Positions 32,756-44,876 of a stretch of 64,000 nt of DNA are shown here, piece after piece. Origin of the DNA: Alnus glutinosa (lineage: Eukaryota; Streptophyta; Magnoliopsida; Fagales; Betulaceae); NCBI RefSeq assembly GCF_958979055.1, contig NC_084889.1:26428261-26492260 (forward strand), written 5' to 3'. The translations under genes were made by a program, and so were the position numbers. Position 1 is the first letter of the stretch; every line of letters begins with the position of its first letter. The notes beneath the pieces were generated by a model. It was not told the DNA's origin. It saw only the letters and a list, made by a program, of their open reading frames with translations, and did no database searches.

Positions 32756-35700
32756 GAACGAAGCTAAATTTATTGAAAAAATCGTACAGAAAATCTCAAG
32801 AATTGTAAATCACACATACTTACACGTTGCCAAGCATCCGGTGGGAATAGAGTCTCATGTACAAAAAATCAGTTCACTTTTAAGTATTGAGATGAATGAT
32901 AAACGACATATAGTAGGGATCTTAGGAGTTGGTGGAATTGGTAAGACAACTATTGCTAAAGCTATATACAACTTGATTGCTTCTCAATTTGAAGGTAGTT
33001 GTTTTCTGGCAAACGTTAGAGAAACTTCTAAGCAATATTCCGGCCTGGTCCAACTACAAAATACAATTCTTTCAAACATCCTAGGACATACTGTGAAGGT
33101 TGACAATGCTTATCAAGGAATTGCTGTGATAAAGAGAAGGCTTTGCTCTAAAATGATACTCCTTATTCTTGATGACGTGGATGATCAATTGGACCAATTA
33201 GATAAATTGGCTGGAAACGTTGATTGGTTTGGTTTAGGAAGTAGGATCATCATAACGACCAGAGACAAGAAAGTATTGACTAATCATGGAATAGATGATG
33301 ATTTAATATATATGGTGGAGCAATTGGGCAGCACCGAAGCTTCTGAGCTCTTTTGTCAGAATGCTTTCAAAGAAGGCAAACCTAGTGAAGATTTTCTGGA
33401 ACTAGTGGAAGATGCAATAAAGTATGCTGGGGGCATTCCGCTAGCATTAGAAGTGCTAGGTTCACATCTGTATGGTAAAGATATACATCAATGGAAAAGT
33501 GCATTGGATAAGTACAAAAGAATTCCTCCTGAAAGTATTCAAGAAACACTTGGAATAAGTTATGATGGATTGCATGAAAATGAGAAGAATATTTTTCTTG
33601 ACATTGCATGTTTTTTCAAAGGAAAGCCGGCAAATTATGTTATTGAAGTGCTAAACAGTTGTGATCTCTTCCCACTTGATGGTATCAAAGTGCTTATACA
33701 GAAGTCTCTCATAACCATTGATGAGGACAACAAATTGGCAATGCACAGCTTATTGCAGGACATGGGTAGAGAAGTCGTTCGACGAGAATCACCTGAAAAT
33801 CCTGGCAAACGCAGTAGGTTGTGGTTTCATAAAGATGTTCGTCATGTCCTTGAAGAAAACACGGTAAGAAGTTATATCAAGAGACTCTTTTGCATTTATA
33901 TTTGTTTCTTTTTCACAAGTAAACATGCTAGAAAAAATATTTGACTTTTTTTTCCTTGTAAAAAAATGATGAAGAATTAAACACGTACACAAATATATCT
34001 GTATACATAATATATAGTACATATATTTATATACAAGTATATAAAAAAAATGTAAAATGATTGTAATTAACATAAATAAAATCATAGTACACAATTGTCC
34101 TTTATTCCATTTCAAAGGTCGGCATAGTCTTTTAATAGGTAAGAGTAATCGGTTAAAATAAAAAATAAGGAAGTAAAAAATTTGACCTTTTGAACATGAG
34201 GATCGCTCACTTTGGAACATTATAATAGAAAAAATAAAATTACCTATATTTAAAAATCTAAAAATGAAAAGAAACATTAAAAGACAGATAGATATATGGA
34301 ATGTAAGTTTTTTTTTTCCTTTTTACAAAGTATTATATATATATATATAATTCTAGGAAGTGCTAAAATGTAGAGAGAACCGGTAGAGTAATGCTACATA
34401 TCACCCTAGTGTCTCATTTTGTCCCCCAAAATTGATGTGGCTCTTAAAATCACCATTGAATTTATAATATATCACTATTAGATTTTGATCTAATAGTGAT
34501 TTTAAGAGCCACATCAATTTTGAGGGATGCAAAAGTAATATGTAGCATTACTTGAACATGTAAGCTTCAGATTGCATATATTGCAGGTGGACGATTTGGT
34601 GTTTTGTAAGGAAAAAAGTAGAGAACTTTATGATTTAATTTGCTAGTGTGTACTGATTCATTGCCTTACTAGGGAACAATCACAATTCAAGGCATATTGG
34701 TAGATTTTCCTGAAGGAGACATGGTGCACTTGAGTTCCAAGGCATTCAAGAATATGAAGATGCTTAGACTGCTTATAGTTAACCCTAGTGCATGCTTTTC
34801 TAGAGGACCTATTTTTCTTCCTAATGAGTTAACAGTGCTGGATTGGCCTAATTGTCCTTTAGAATCTTTTCCATCCAATTTTCATGGAGCGAAACTCGTT
34901 GTTTTAAGAATGCCTGGGAGCCTCCTCAAGGAGTTGAAAGGAGTTGAGGTACAATTATTGTTTTAGGGAAATTACGTCACCACCCTATCGTGCTTCTGCC
35001 TTTTTATTTTGGGTTTTTTTGGACATTGAGACCTTCGTTTCCAGTTTGATGAATTTTATATTTGTGCTTTCGAAATTTGTAAATCGAAACCTCAATTAGT
35101 GTTTTTTGTCAATAGATAACATAATTGGTGTTAGACTGGTTGTGGTTGGTTGACAACACTTTGCCCATCCATCACTGGTCATTGTGCGACAGCCCCAACC
35201 ATTGCCACATGCCACGACTAGGGCTAGATGCTACAATCACATGCCATTGCCAGGGCTAGGTGCTTTCACCCAACCACAGCCAAATCCACTTTTATTTTTT
35301 ATTTTTTTTAAGTGAAATAAATGTATTAACGTATTATTTTTGTTATCTATTTACTGAAAACACTTCGGAGGTCTTGATTTACAAATGCCTGAAGTACATG
35401 TCTAAAATCCAACAAACTGGAAACCAGGTTTCAATGCCAAAAAGTGTGAAAGCATGAAGGGATCGAGACATAATTTCCCTTGATTTTAAAATTTCTTCCT
35501 TTAAATTCTGTCGTAAATTTCCTTCAAACTAATTTATTTCCTATTTTGTTTTGACAGAATTTTCGAAGCACGACAATTATGAATTTCATGTCTTGTAAAT
35601 TCTTAAAAATGACCACTGATTTTTCAAGGATTCCAAATTTAAGGGAATTGATTCTTGATAGTTGTACAAATTTAGTGGAGATAGATCATTCTATTGGATT

Positions 35701-36679
35701 TCTTGATAAGCTAGTTTGGTTGAGTCTTGACTTATGCTATAACCTTAGCAGTTTTCCAAGAAACCTCAAGTTGCGATCTCTAAAATATCTTAAACTTGGT
35801 GGTTGCAAAAGGCTTAACAACTTTCCTGAAATCGAGTGTGAGATGGAGTGTTTAAAATGCATCAATCTATTTGGCAGTGGTATAAAAGAACTGCATTCAT
35901 CCATTCGGTACCTTATTGCACTTGAAAGGTTAGATCTAGAAGGTTGCAAAAACCTTATGAATCTTCCAAGCTGCATTTATATGTTGCCACATTTAGATCA
36001 TCTTAATCTAAAGGGTTGTTCAAAACTGGTTAAGTTTCCTGAGAAGATGGGGGATAACAAACAATCCATGCCTTCTGCTGTATCTAAAAAGGAATTGGAA
36101 ATTTCATCATGTCTTGAATTGCTCCCATTGCCACCTCCTACGAACTCATCAAGTGTTTCTAATGATGGTTCTTCCTCTATAGTTTTTCCGGCACTAAGAA
36201 GATTGTGGCTTGCAAATTGTGTCCTATTAGAATCAAATATCTTTAGGATATTTAATTGCTCCTCCACATTGGAAGACTTAGATCTATCAGGGACTGCTAT
36301 TGTTACCATTCCTGCGTGCATCAAAAGATTTGTTCGCTTGAGGAGACTCAACTTGGATAATTGCAAGAAACTTCGAGAAATTTTAGAACTTCCACCAAAT
36401 ATAGAAAATGTGTTTGCAAGGTGGTGCATGTCATTGAAAACATTTTTCGAAGAACCACAAAGATCTCAATTATTTAATACATGGTGCTTACGAAAGCATT
36501 CTGCACCAAGCCTTGTGGGTAGCGGTATAGAACTGGAGGGATCTTCTGCCAATAACATTACTCCAGATGGCAAAGCTCATTTTGGAGTTGATGTTTCTAC
36601 TGCAATCTGTCAGAATGTGCAGACTCTGCAAACACCTCAGCCATCGAGGGTAACTTCTTTCCTTGATGGATTAAGATAT

Positions 36680-36719
<40 letters not shown>

Positions 36720-37224
36720 GTGTGCCTTGATTCCGTATCACTAAATTTTTGACAAATTCGTGTAACAGGAACATCTCAAGCGTCATTACTTTAGCTTTAT
36801 AATTTCGGGATATAAGATTCCACACTGGTTCAACTATCATAAAGAGGTTTCATATCGTAACTCATGTGAAATAGATATTGATGAGCCTGCAGATTTTGAT
36901 GGGGAGATCACAGGAATTGCCTTCTCTGTTGTTGTTACTGGAGTAGATCATGGAAAAATTTGTTTTCTCAAAATTTCAGCTTCAATCATCAGTGGTGGTG
37001 TAGAAATCTATCGTGGTGATGCATCATATAATATATTGAACTCAGATTTCGTATGGTTGCATTTCCATTATCCAAAATCTTTTAAGCGTAAGGGGGATAA
37101 CGATCATCTGCGAGTCAGGTTTTATTGCACGATGAATTCCAGGTCAATGCTTTTTAAAAGTTGCGGATTCCATCTGATACGCAGGTATGAAGAGAAGAAG
37201 ATAGATTTAACGTATGATATTTGA
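32756..37224 (+). CDS. NB-ARC-LRR-C-JID resistance protein of the TNL class lacking its TIR exon
   Basis: Exons: 32756-33863, 34673-34948, 35558-36649 and 36769-37224, all joined in phase with GT..AG sites. About 976 residues. The first opens NEAKFIEKIVQKISRI, then NB-ARC motifs: P-loop GVGGIGKTTIAKAIYN, kinase-2 LLILDDVDD, GSRIIITTRD, GLPL-type AGGIPLALEVLGSHLYG, NIFLDIACFF and MHSLLQDMG. Exons 3-4 carry LRRs (IPNLRELILDSCTNLVEID, LDHLNLKGCSKLVKFPE). The last encodes a C-JID domain (SGYKIPHWF, GEITGIAFSV). No stops are seen. The TNL TIR exon should precede 32756 but is replaced by a transposon; the first in-frame ATG is 32892, just before the P-loop. MHD is MHS here. Either an expressed truncated NLR or a recent pseudogene. 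Confidence 0.88.
34389..34550. mobile_element. MITE in the NLR intron
   Basis: TAATGCTACATATCACCCTA at the left and TAATGCTACATATTACTTTT, read from the right end, are inverted repeats; internally AATTGATGTGGCTCTTAAAA is mirrored too, giving a ~160-bp hairpin. A weaker relative lies at about 61755-61855. It lies between the NB-ARC and first LRR exons and leaves the splice sites untouched. Confidence 0.75.
36681..36718 (+). repeat. (CT)n microsatellite
   Basis: Pure CT repeat in the intron between the LRR exon and the C-JID exon of the NLR gene. Confidence 0.95.
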
Positions 37225-37756
37225 TAAGTGTTGAATGTTACACATTTAAGCCATTTAATTCACATATGTTAATCTCTTAGTTTTGTTATAGTATGATGTT
37301 TTATATTGTTTTTGTATTTTACAAGTTTTGAAAGAAAATCCATCAAATTCCAAGATTAGAACTGAGTCAGTAAACTCACTTTTGGAAAGATTCAACTCTG
37401 AATCAATTTTGGATTTAAGAGAAGAAAAAGTAGGCAAAATCTGTTATTTTTGGAAAGAATCCAGAATGAGTACGTCTTTGTAATTTAATCATAGCTTTCT
37501 GCTTAAGTATCGGATTGCGGTGAAATTAGCGGCGTTGGAAAACTAATAAAAAAATAAACAAATATGTTTGAAATAGTTTTTTTTTTTTTTTTTTTTTTCC
37601 TAATTCAGACGTTTACTATGCCAAAATCACCCCACAATAAAGGACAGGCTGGACAGCAAATCTAGACAAATTTGAAATCTTTTTTCTTCTTAGATTGAAT
37701 TTTCAGTCTCCTATTCAGACTGGGAGACTGACCTCCGAATTTTCTAGTAGTACTAG
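37225..37756. other. 3' flank of the NLR gene
   Basis: AT-rich sequence with a T-run at 37577-37600. No further gene is seen. Confidence 0.5.
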
Positions 37757-40700
37757 TATAACGCCCCAGATTTTATGACATAAAATATAATGTCTTAAAA
37801 TAAAAGTTAGGACTTAATAATAATGCAAAAGAATAAATATGAATATTTATGAAAATAAATATTTATTAATTAATAAGAGTTTATAGTTTCAATTTGAGAA
37901 AAGTTCAAATGGACCTTAAACTTTGGAACGACGAAAACAGGGTCAAACAAGTTTCATTTTAGTTGATTCAAAAACCATGAAACTCTATTCGAAGTTCTCT
38001 AGCTACCTTCCGAATTTTATAATTTTTATACTTCGTTAAAAGCGCAAAAACACCCGCAAAACATACAATCCATAATCTGAACGAAAATTCATATTTAGCA
38101 TTAATAATTAATGTGCCTTTGATTTTTAATAAAATTATCATTACCCATTAATAATTTTTAGTCCACGCATGAACTCAGCCTGTGTCTTAAATATTATGAA
38201 GGCCAAAACAATTAAGTATCATCTAGTTAGTATAAATAGAAATCCTTTTAAACTAACTCAAATTTTAGTTACTTATAGGTATGAGATATTAAGCAAATAA
38301 TAATATCCTCCCTTAATAAGCCACCCCGGCCACACGTTACTAATACCCAGCCCACACAGTAAAACCATTTCACACACACGGCTTCGGCAATCAAAGAAAA
38401 GTAGCAAGTTAAGTTTGAAACAAACTCCTTGTTAAATAAGAGGATGAGATGAGTCACACTTAGCAGTTAGCATGATTGCTAAGATTCTTTAGGTGAGTCA
38501 TCAGGAGCAGCCCCCTTTTCACGTTCTTCCTCTGATTTTTGTTCCCCTCTAACATGACTCAACGCCCATTCTTGCTGCCCACGCACCTCACTCAACCTTT
38601 GATCCATCTAAACCAAATGGATCCTAGCCCTCCGTGTGTGTATAAAAGGAACCCTCTCCTACGTTCATTTCCATTCTGCAACAAGGAGGAGGAAGAGAAC
38701 TCTGATCTTGCTCCTTCTCTGATTTTTGTCTGGCCAAGAAACAGCAAACACCCTCTGTTTCTCTCAATTTCCAGCATCAGAAAATAGGAAAGAACTCTCT
38801 CTTTCTTTTCTGGATTTATCTCACGTACAGCAGCAGCCAAACCTCTCAAAATATTTTCTCTCTCAGTCGGTTAGAACCCAAAAACACAGCAAAAAGTTGG
38901 TCCTCTCCCTCCCTCTTTCTTCCTCTGTTTTTCTTGTATAAACAGAAACTCCCTCTCTTCGATTCAGTGCAGAATTTTCTGCAACTTCCTTTCCTCAGCT
39001 CAGTACAGAAACCAGAAAGAAAAACACCTTCTCTTCCTCTGTTTCCATCGAGCAGAACTTAAAAAGAAAAACAGATAAAACCTTCTTTTCTTCCTTGTTC
39101 AGTTCAGTACCGAAAACAGAGCATGAAATCACTTCCTCCTCTGTTTTCCTCTCTCGGTTTGGTGAAGAAAAAAAACGTGCTCTTCCCTTCTAGGTCACTG
39201 GTCTTTGTACAGAAAAGAAAAAGTCTCTCTCTCTCTCTCTCTGTGTTGTGAAGAAAGCAAAAGGAAAAGAAACTAAAAGAAGAAAAAAAAAAAAAAAAAA
39301 AAGGGTAAGCCTCTCTCTCTCTCCCTCCTCTGACTCTCTCTTCCGAGTCTTCCGTGTGGGTTTGTTTTGTGGGTAAAGTAAAAGGAAAGAAAAGGAAAAG
39401 CTAATAAAATGTAGGGTTAAATATTTTTTTAGTACTTGAGTTTTGACAATTTTATTTTTTGGTACTTGAGTTTCAATTCGCGTTATAAATGGAACCTTAG
39501 TTTTGAGAATAGACTGAATTGGTACCTCAGTCAAGTCTTCCGTCCAAAAATTAACAGCCTGCCACGTCATTGCCACTTAGCATCACTAGGAACACAACAC
39601 ATGTCCCTTCAACACGTCAGCACCCACATAATTGTCAAATCACATAAAGGTTGACACATGATACTATATAAAAAAAATAAAAATCTTTAAAAATTAATTA
39701 AAAATAATAAAATTGGAAAAAAAAAAAATTGAAAGGTTTTGGCCCTTAGGGGTGGCCGAACTACCCCCAAGGGCCACAGAGGTGGTTTGGCCACCTCGAA
39801 GGGCCAAACCCTAAACAAACCATCCCCAAGGGCCAAAACTCTTCAATTTTTTTTTTTTTTTTTTTTTTTTCCATGGGTGGTTTGGCCACCCTAGACCGAC
39901 CAAGGGGGTGGCCGGCCACCCTCATGGTAGCCAAAGGAGCTACCCCTCTTCTTCTTCTTTTTTTCAATTTTTTTTTATAATTTTTTTTTTAAAAAAAAAA
40001 AATTAATTAATTTTTAAAGATTTTATTTTTTTATTTTTTTATGTGGGTGCTGACGTGTCGCAAGGGACATGTGTCTTGTTCCTCGGGTTGTTAAGTGACA
40101 ATGACGTGGCGGGCCGTTAGGTTTTGGACAGAAAACTTGACTGAGGTACCAATTCGGTCTTTTCCCAAAATTGAGGTATTATATGTGATGGAAATTGAAA
40201 CTTAGATACCAAAAAATAAAGTTTCTAAAACTCAAGTACCAAAAAAGTATTTAACCCTAAAATGTAATTGGGTTAATTTTATATGCCAAGATAATGTTTA
40301 AGCAAAAATAGAGATTATATTAAGGTTTAAAAGTTAAAAATGAGAATAAAGTTAAAATGCATTTGTATTGAATTATACTAATTCATTATTGTTTGTATCA
40401 AATCATATTGCAACGAATACTTGTTTGTGAAACACCCTTTGTAGCAGAAAAGAACTATTGTGAGTATTTCTTACTCACTAGGGATAAGACGTGGTGGTCT
40501 ATGATGATGTTGTGAATTCCGTTTTGTTTAATTGTATGCAAGTTGTTTGACATTTGACATGTTTAGTTAGAATCATGCATACATTCCTGTTGTGATTAAA
40601 TGTATGCAAGTAAGCATGTTACTGTTTTGCATGTTATATTGTGATGTCTATTTAACAGTTAAGAGTTATGAATATGTTAATAGGTAAGACTGGAGGTTTA

Positions 40701-40780
40701 GGTACCAATGTCTTATCCTACAAGGATTTGTTCTATTCCGAGTGGTTTAATTTATTATTGATATATTTTTGCTTTAAAAA
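37757..40780 (+). mobile_element. Possible LTR-like repeat
   Basis: Begins TATAACGCCCCAG, close to the TGTAACGCCCC start of plant gypsy-type LTRs, and has a promoter-like TATAAAAGG at 38641 followed by CT-rich transcribed-leader-like sequence to 39400. No target duplication, gag or second LTR was identified, so the right edge is a guess. The element at 39412 is inserted in it. Confidence 0.3.
39412..40259. mobile_element. Foldback transposon with ~300-bp inverted repeats
   Basis: TAGGGTTAAATATTTTTTTA...GGTACTTGAGTTTCAATT at the left is mirrored by the right end (TTAGGGTTAAATACTTTTTT when reverse-complemented), continuing through GGTACCTCAGTCAAG and GCCACGTCATTG. AAATG at 39407-39411 and 40260-40264 is a 5-bp target duplication. 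The centre (39740-39960) is itself palindromic (GGTGGTTTGGCCACC). No transposase. Confidence 0.75.
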
Positions 40781-41034
40781 AAACCATATCAATTTTTGGC
40801 GCATTCAAGTTACTTAGAGACATCGTGTTGATGATGGAAATCCAATTGGTACCAACAAAAAAAAGGCATTCTTCAACCTTGGGCATAGATTTTCAGATGC
40901 AAAGGATATGCCACCTGGTGAATCGTAACTACACCAATACTTTGGTTATAATAATGTAGGTGTTTCAATTGGGCTTACCATTGACCTAACTGTTTAGATT
41001 ATAATTTTGTAATTAAGGGTTTATTTTTACCACT

Positions 41035-41220
41035 GATCGTTAGGTACATGAAATGACTATTCCATTAGAAAAAATGAATAGCTTTTACATTGCTCATGAC
41101 AGTCATGAGGGAATGATTATTCATCTAATGCTATTTCGTTTCACATTGTTCCATTTTTAATACAAACTATTCATTTTCTAATTGAATAATCATTCCGTGT
41201 ACGAAACGTAACCTTATATT
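41035..41220. mobile_element. MITE-like inverted repeat
   Basis: GTACATGAAATGACTATTCC at the left is matched in reverse complement by GTACACGGAATGATTATTCA at the right, with GAATAG continuing in both arms. About 185 bp, no coding capacity. Confidence 0.55.
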
Positions 41221-42064
41221 CTCTTCCTCTTTTATATAGAAAAACCGAAAGAAAAAAGTTAAACAAATAACAATTAAGACATTAAATGAAACCTAAACTC
41301 TAGCACCTATTTCACCCTACTTTGGTCTTTCATCAAGCTTTTATATTTGTGCTTTTAATTTCTTAAATGCAAGACAAAGCCTAGAAAATGAAAAGTTAAA
41401 TGCAAACTTTAGAAAACTTTAGAGAGTGCATATTTTTAGCATCGTAGAGAGGCACTAGTGACTTGTTGCAATTTTTGGGGGATGATTTGGTTTATTAGCA
41501 AACGAGGTAAGTAGCTTAATTAACTAATGGAATTTTCGTTAAGTATAATTTTTTGGAAAATTATTTATAGTTTCGTTAAGTATCATTTTGAGAACCTTGT
41601 GTATGAATTTAAATTCTTTATGCATTGCCGGATTTTTCTACTTGGTTAATACATTGCTTTGTATTTTTGGGTAATTGTTTGCTTTTTATTTTGAGGATTG
41701 GATATTATCGAAGTTTAATGAGAATATAATTTATCAATATTTTTGATGAATTTTTAAATTTAAAGTTAAACTTGCGAGTATTTTGTAAATATATCATTGG
41801 TCTGCATGTGATAATTGATGTGTCTTTATGGCATATTTTCGGTAGCATAACTGATGTCTTTGTGGCATAACAATAATTACCTTATCATGTGACTTTGGAT
41901 AAATTCTTACAAAAAATTATTTTATGGGGATTTTGTTTGCTCACAATAATTTGGAATATGAAACTTTATTTTGTTTAAACTTTCAATTCTTGTAACCCCA
42001 TTATCTATGCAATGCTACTTACTAGGTTTAGCTTATCGTCCTCATTCTTCTTCTTCTTGAATAG
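41221..42064. other. Gene-free stretch
   Basis: AT-rich intergenic sequence without recognised features. Confidence 0.5.
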
Positions 42065-42310
42065 TGATACTAACTTTTAGTATCATTCACTATTCAAACG
42101 ACACTAACTGTTAGTGTCTAACAGTGTAGTGTTGTTTGAGCTCAAGAGTCTTTAATTAACGTTGTTTGAACAGTAAACGACACTAACCTAGAATCTTGAC
42201 CTATGTTTAGCGTTGTTTACTGTCGTTTAGTAAATCTATTCAAACGGCGCTAAATGAATAGTGTTGTTTTATTGCCCAAAAACAACACTATTCAAGCGAC
42301 ACTAAATCCT
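42065..42310. repeat. AACGACACTAA inverted-repeat cluster (CACTA-like subterminal repeat)
   Basis: Repeated AACGACACTAA / TTAGTGTCGTTT variants such as ATTCAAACGACACTAACTG and CAAGCGACACTAAAT. The plastid ycf15 fragment starts ~40 bp after it. No clear CACTA terminus is visible, so it may be a solo end. Confidence 0.55.
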
Positions 42311-42349
42311 TCTTTTTTTTCTTTTTTTCTTTTTTTTCTTTTTTTTTTT

Positions 42350-42992
42350 TTCATATTTTGGACTTTAGCTCCGTGGAACAATATACTACTACTGTTGAAA
42401 CACATAAGAATTGAAATCTTAGATCAAAACATTATGTATGGATGATATGAACTACCTAAACAAGAATTCTTGAACAACGAACAACAAGCTATTACTCACT
42501 GCATAAAAAAATTTTAAAAAATAACAATAAAAAAAATGGAAAAAAAAATCCATTAATGAAATATGTAAATCCATTGGGAAAAAAAAATACGTATGTCGAA
42601 TGAAATGGTTGTTGCTATTTGATACAATGAGGAATCATTGGTTTAACGAATAACCAAATAAAATAGATAGACATTTCTCTTCGTCTCTCAGGTCGACGGA
42701 TCTTCTCAATTGAAAGATCCCTTCTATGGATAATACACATTCCAGTTGACCGCGAGCCTAATTCTAATTGTTTTGTTTCGAAGCAAAGATATCCACAAGG
42801 CAATTTATCCTATTCAGATATTTACGACCAAGAAGTAATGGATTCTCTTTCGGATAGGCCCCGAAAGGAGAATGAAGTCTGGAATGCCAATAGGTGCCTT
42901 ATTGAATGGCTCATTCAATGAGTATTCTCAATATTATGTCTTGAAGAGGACTCGAACCTCCACACTCTTTAGCATGAGATTTTGAGTCTGCG
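42350..42992 (+). pseudogene. ycf15: Nuclear plastid insertion: ycf15 to trnL-CAA, left part
   Basis: The plus strand reads IFWTLAPWNN, LLKHIRIEILDQN, MYG and WYELPKQEFLN, the plastid ycf15 frame, followed by the ycf15-trnL spacer (GGCAATTTATCCTATTCAG, CGGATAGGCCCCGAAAGGAG). It ends inside trnL-CAA on the minus strand (AGGACTCGAACCTCCACACT, GAGATTTTGAGTCT with the CAA anticodon loop). It continues at 54394, so about 11.4 kb of other elements interrupt one plastid insertion. Confidence 0.85.
42940..42992 (-). pseudogene. trnL-CAA: 3' part of plastid trnL-CAA
   Basis: The reverse complement gives the anticodon stem-loop, variable arm and T-arm of plastid tRNA-Leu(CAA). The 5' part (GGTAGAAA.. 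side) lies at 54394-54416, after the inserted element. The tRNA gene is broken. Confidence 0.8.
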
Positions 42993-43828
42993 TGCACTAC
43001 AAAAAAAATAAAATAAAATAAAATAATGTTTTAAGTCGCTTGAATAGTATTTTTTTTGGCAAAAAAACAACACTATTCATTTTAAGTCGTTTGAATAATG
43101 ACAGTTGGAAAACGACTTAACACATAGGCTTTGGACTCCAGATTAGAGTTGTTTTACTGTTCAAGCGACACTAATTAGAGTCACTTCAGTTCAAGCAACA
43201 CTAAACAGTTAGCATCGCTTGAACAGTGAAGCGACATTATTTAGTGTTGCTTCATTGTTCAAGCGACACTATTGTTTAGTGTTGTTTGAATCCTTAAACA
43301 ACGTTAATGTGAATAAATAATAATAGGATCCTACGCAGGAGTCCTGCGCTGGAAAGTCCTGTGTAAAGACCAAGAAAATAAATTGGGGATTTAACATTTA
43401 ATAAGTTATGTTTATTAAATAGATTGGACTAATAATTAGATTCTAAGTAAAAATATTTATATTATCAAAATAAAATGAGTTTAGGATAGACAAATGGAGT
43501 TAGAATAATAATAATAAAAAATAATAATAATAGGTTTAGTGTGGTAAAATCACATTTGAGGATTTAATTAAGAAAGGTGAAGAGACAAAGGTCAATGAAT
43601 TATTTAATGGGTTAGTGTACTAAAATTAAACAAAGTGATTTTATTATTTTACCATGGGCTTGTGTGACTTAGAAAATGGTAGCCCAAGAAGTGGGAATAA
43701 AAGTGACCTTAATAGGCCCAAGGGTAGGTAAAAGCTCATCCTTCTTTCTTTCTCACTTATGCTAGAAGGACACTTTTGTAAACACACATTCTCACCTTAT
43801 CTTCTTACATTTCCAGCACACCGCACAA

Positions 43829-43833
43829 TTTCT

Positions 43834-43868
<35 letters not shown>
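43829..43868 (+). repeat. Poly-C and (CT)n microsatellite
   Basis: A C-run followed by CTCTCT repeats inside the solo LTR. Confidence 0.9.
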
Positions 43869-44876
43869 ACGATGCTCTCCCCCTTTCCTTTTTTCTTTCC
43901 TTTTTCCTTCTCCTCATCTCCTCTCTCTTCCTCCTCCATTCACGCACGCACAACTCATGAGAGAGTGAGACATTGCAGATTTTTGGAGAGGGAGATAGTG
44001 AGCACGACGTAGAGAAGAAAAGAAGAAAAAGAAAAAAAAAAAAAAAAGTAGGAGAAAAGAAGAAGTGGTTCATGGGTTCCGGCCATGGGCTTTTATGGGG
44101 TAAATTTCTACCCTTCCTTAATGTTTTCATGTTACCCATTGTCTATTTAGCACGAAAATCATGCGTATGGTTTGGGATTTGTTTAGATTCGGATTCTAGG
44201 TTTATATTGGTATGGATTTCGGTTTTTGTGAGATCATAGTTAATTTTTGGGTTAATTGCTAAGGAGTTTCGCCCATTGCAACTAGAATTGTATAGTTTGA
44301 AGCTTGAAATCATATTGATTTGTGAGGGTTTTATTTGGGTCAGAAAATAGGGTTTATGATGGGAGATTTTTGGAGTTTTTCATGGGGTGCTATTCGAATG
44401 GGTGTTGTATATGAAGTTAGGTATTTAATTTGCCATGATGGAGTAGTGTCAAAAATGTATTTTGGTTATATTGACTTATACAAATCGTTGGTGGTTGTTT
44501 ACAAATCAAGTGGTTAAATTATGGTTAACCCTAGAATTGCTTTATTGGATTTATTGATATCTAAAGATTTGGGAGTTTGTTTAGAGATTGGAATGTAGTG
44601 GTTAATTGTTTGTTAATGATTATAGTTAGTCCTTATGTAGTTTGTTGGAGGATTGATCATATATTAGAATCATTGATACCTTGGGATTTGGGTGTTATTA
44701 ATTATTGTTGTAGATTGTAATTGATATTGAGTTGAATATGAAGTGGATTTATTGGTTATTTTGCCTATGATGAAGATTAGGTTCATTTGGATTTGTACTA
44801 TGTTTCATGAGTGTAGATTTAGTGTAGAAGTTGGTTTCAATATTTTAGGATGAATTGTTAATAGTTGGTTGGAGAA

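Noticed and set aside
32368..32808. Plus-strand 146-residue frame, Pro/Arg/Ser-rich
   Set aside because: It is the translation of the CCGGAATCCGG repeat array of a transposon and runs into the NLR exon in the wrong frame.
38539..39576. Several overlapping frames in the CT-rich stretch
   Set aside because: They come from CT/GA-rich low complexity on both strands and show no domains.
42615..42803. Minus-strand 62-residue frame in plastid-like DNA
   Set aside because: It lies within the plastid ycf15-trnL spacer and is not a known gene; it came with the insertion.
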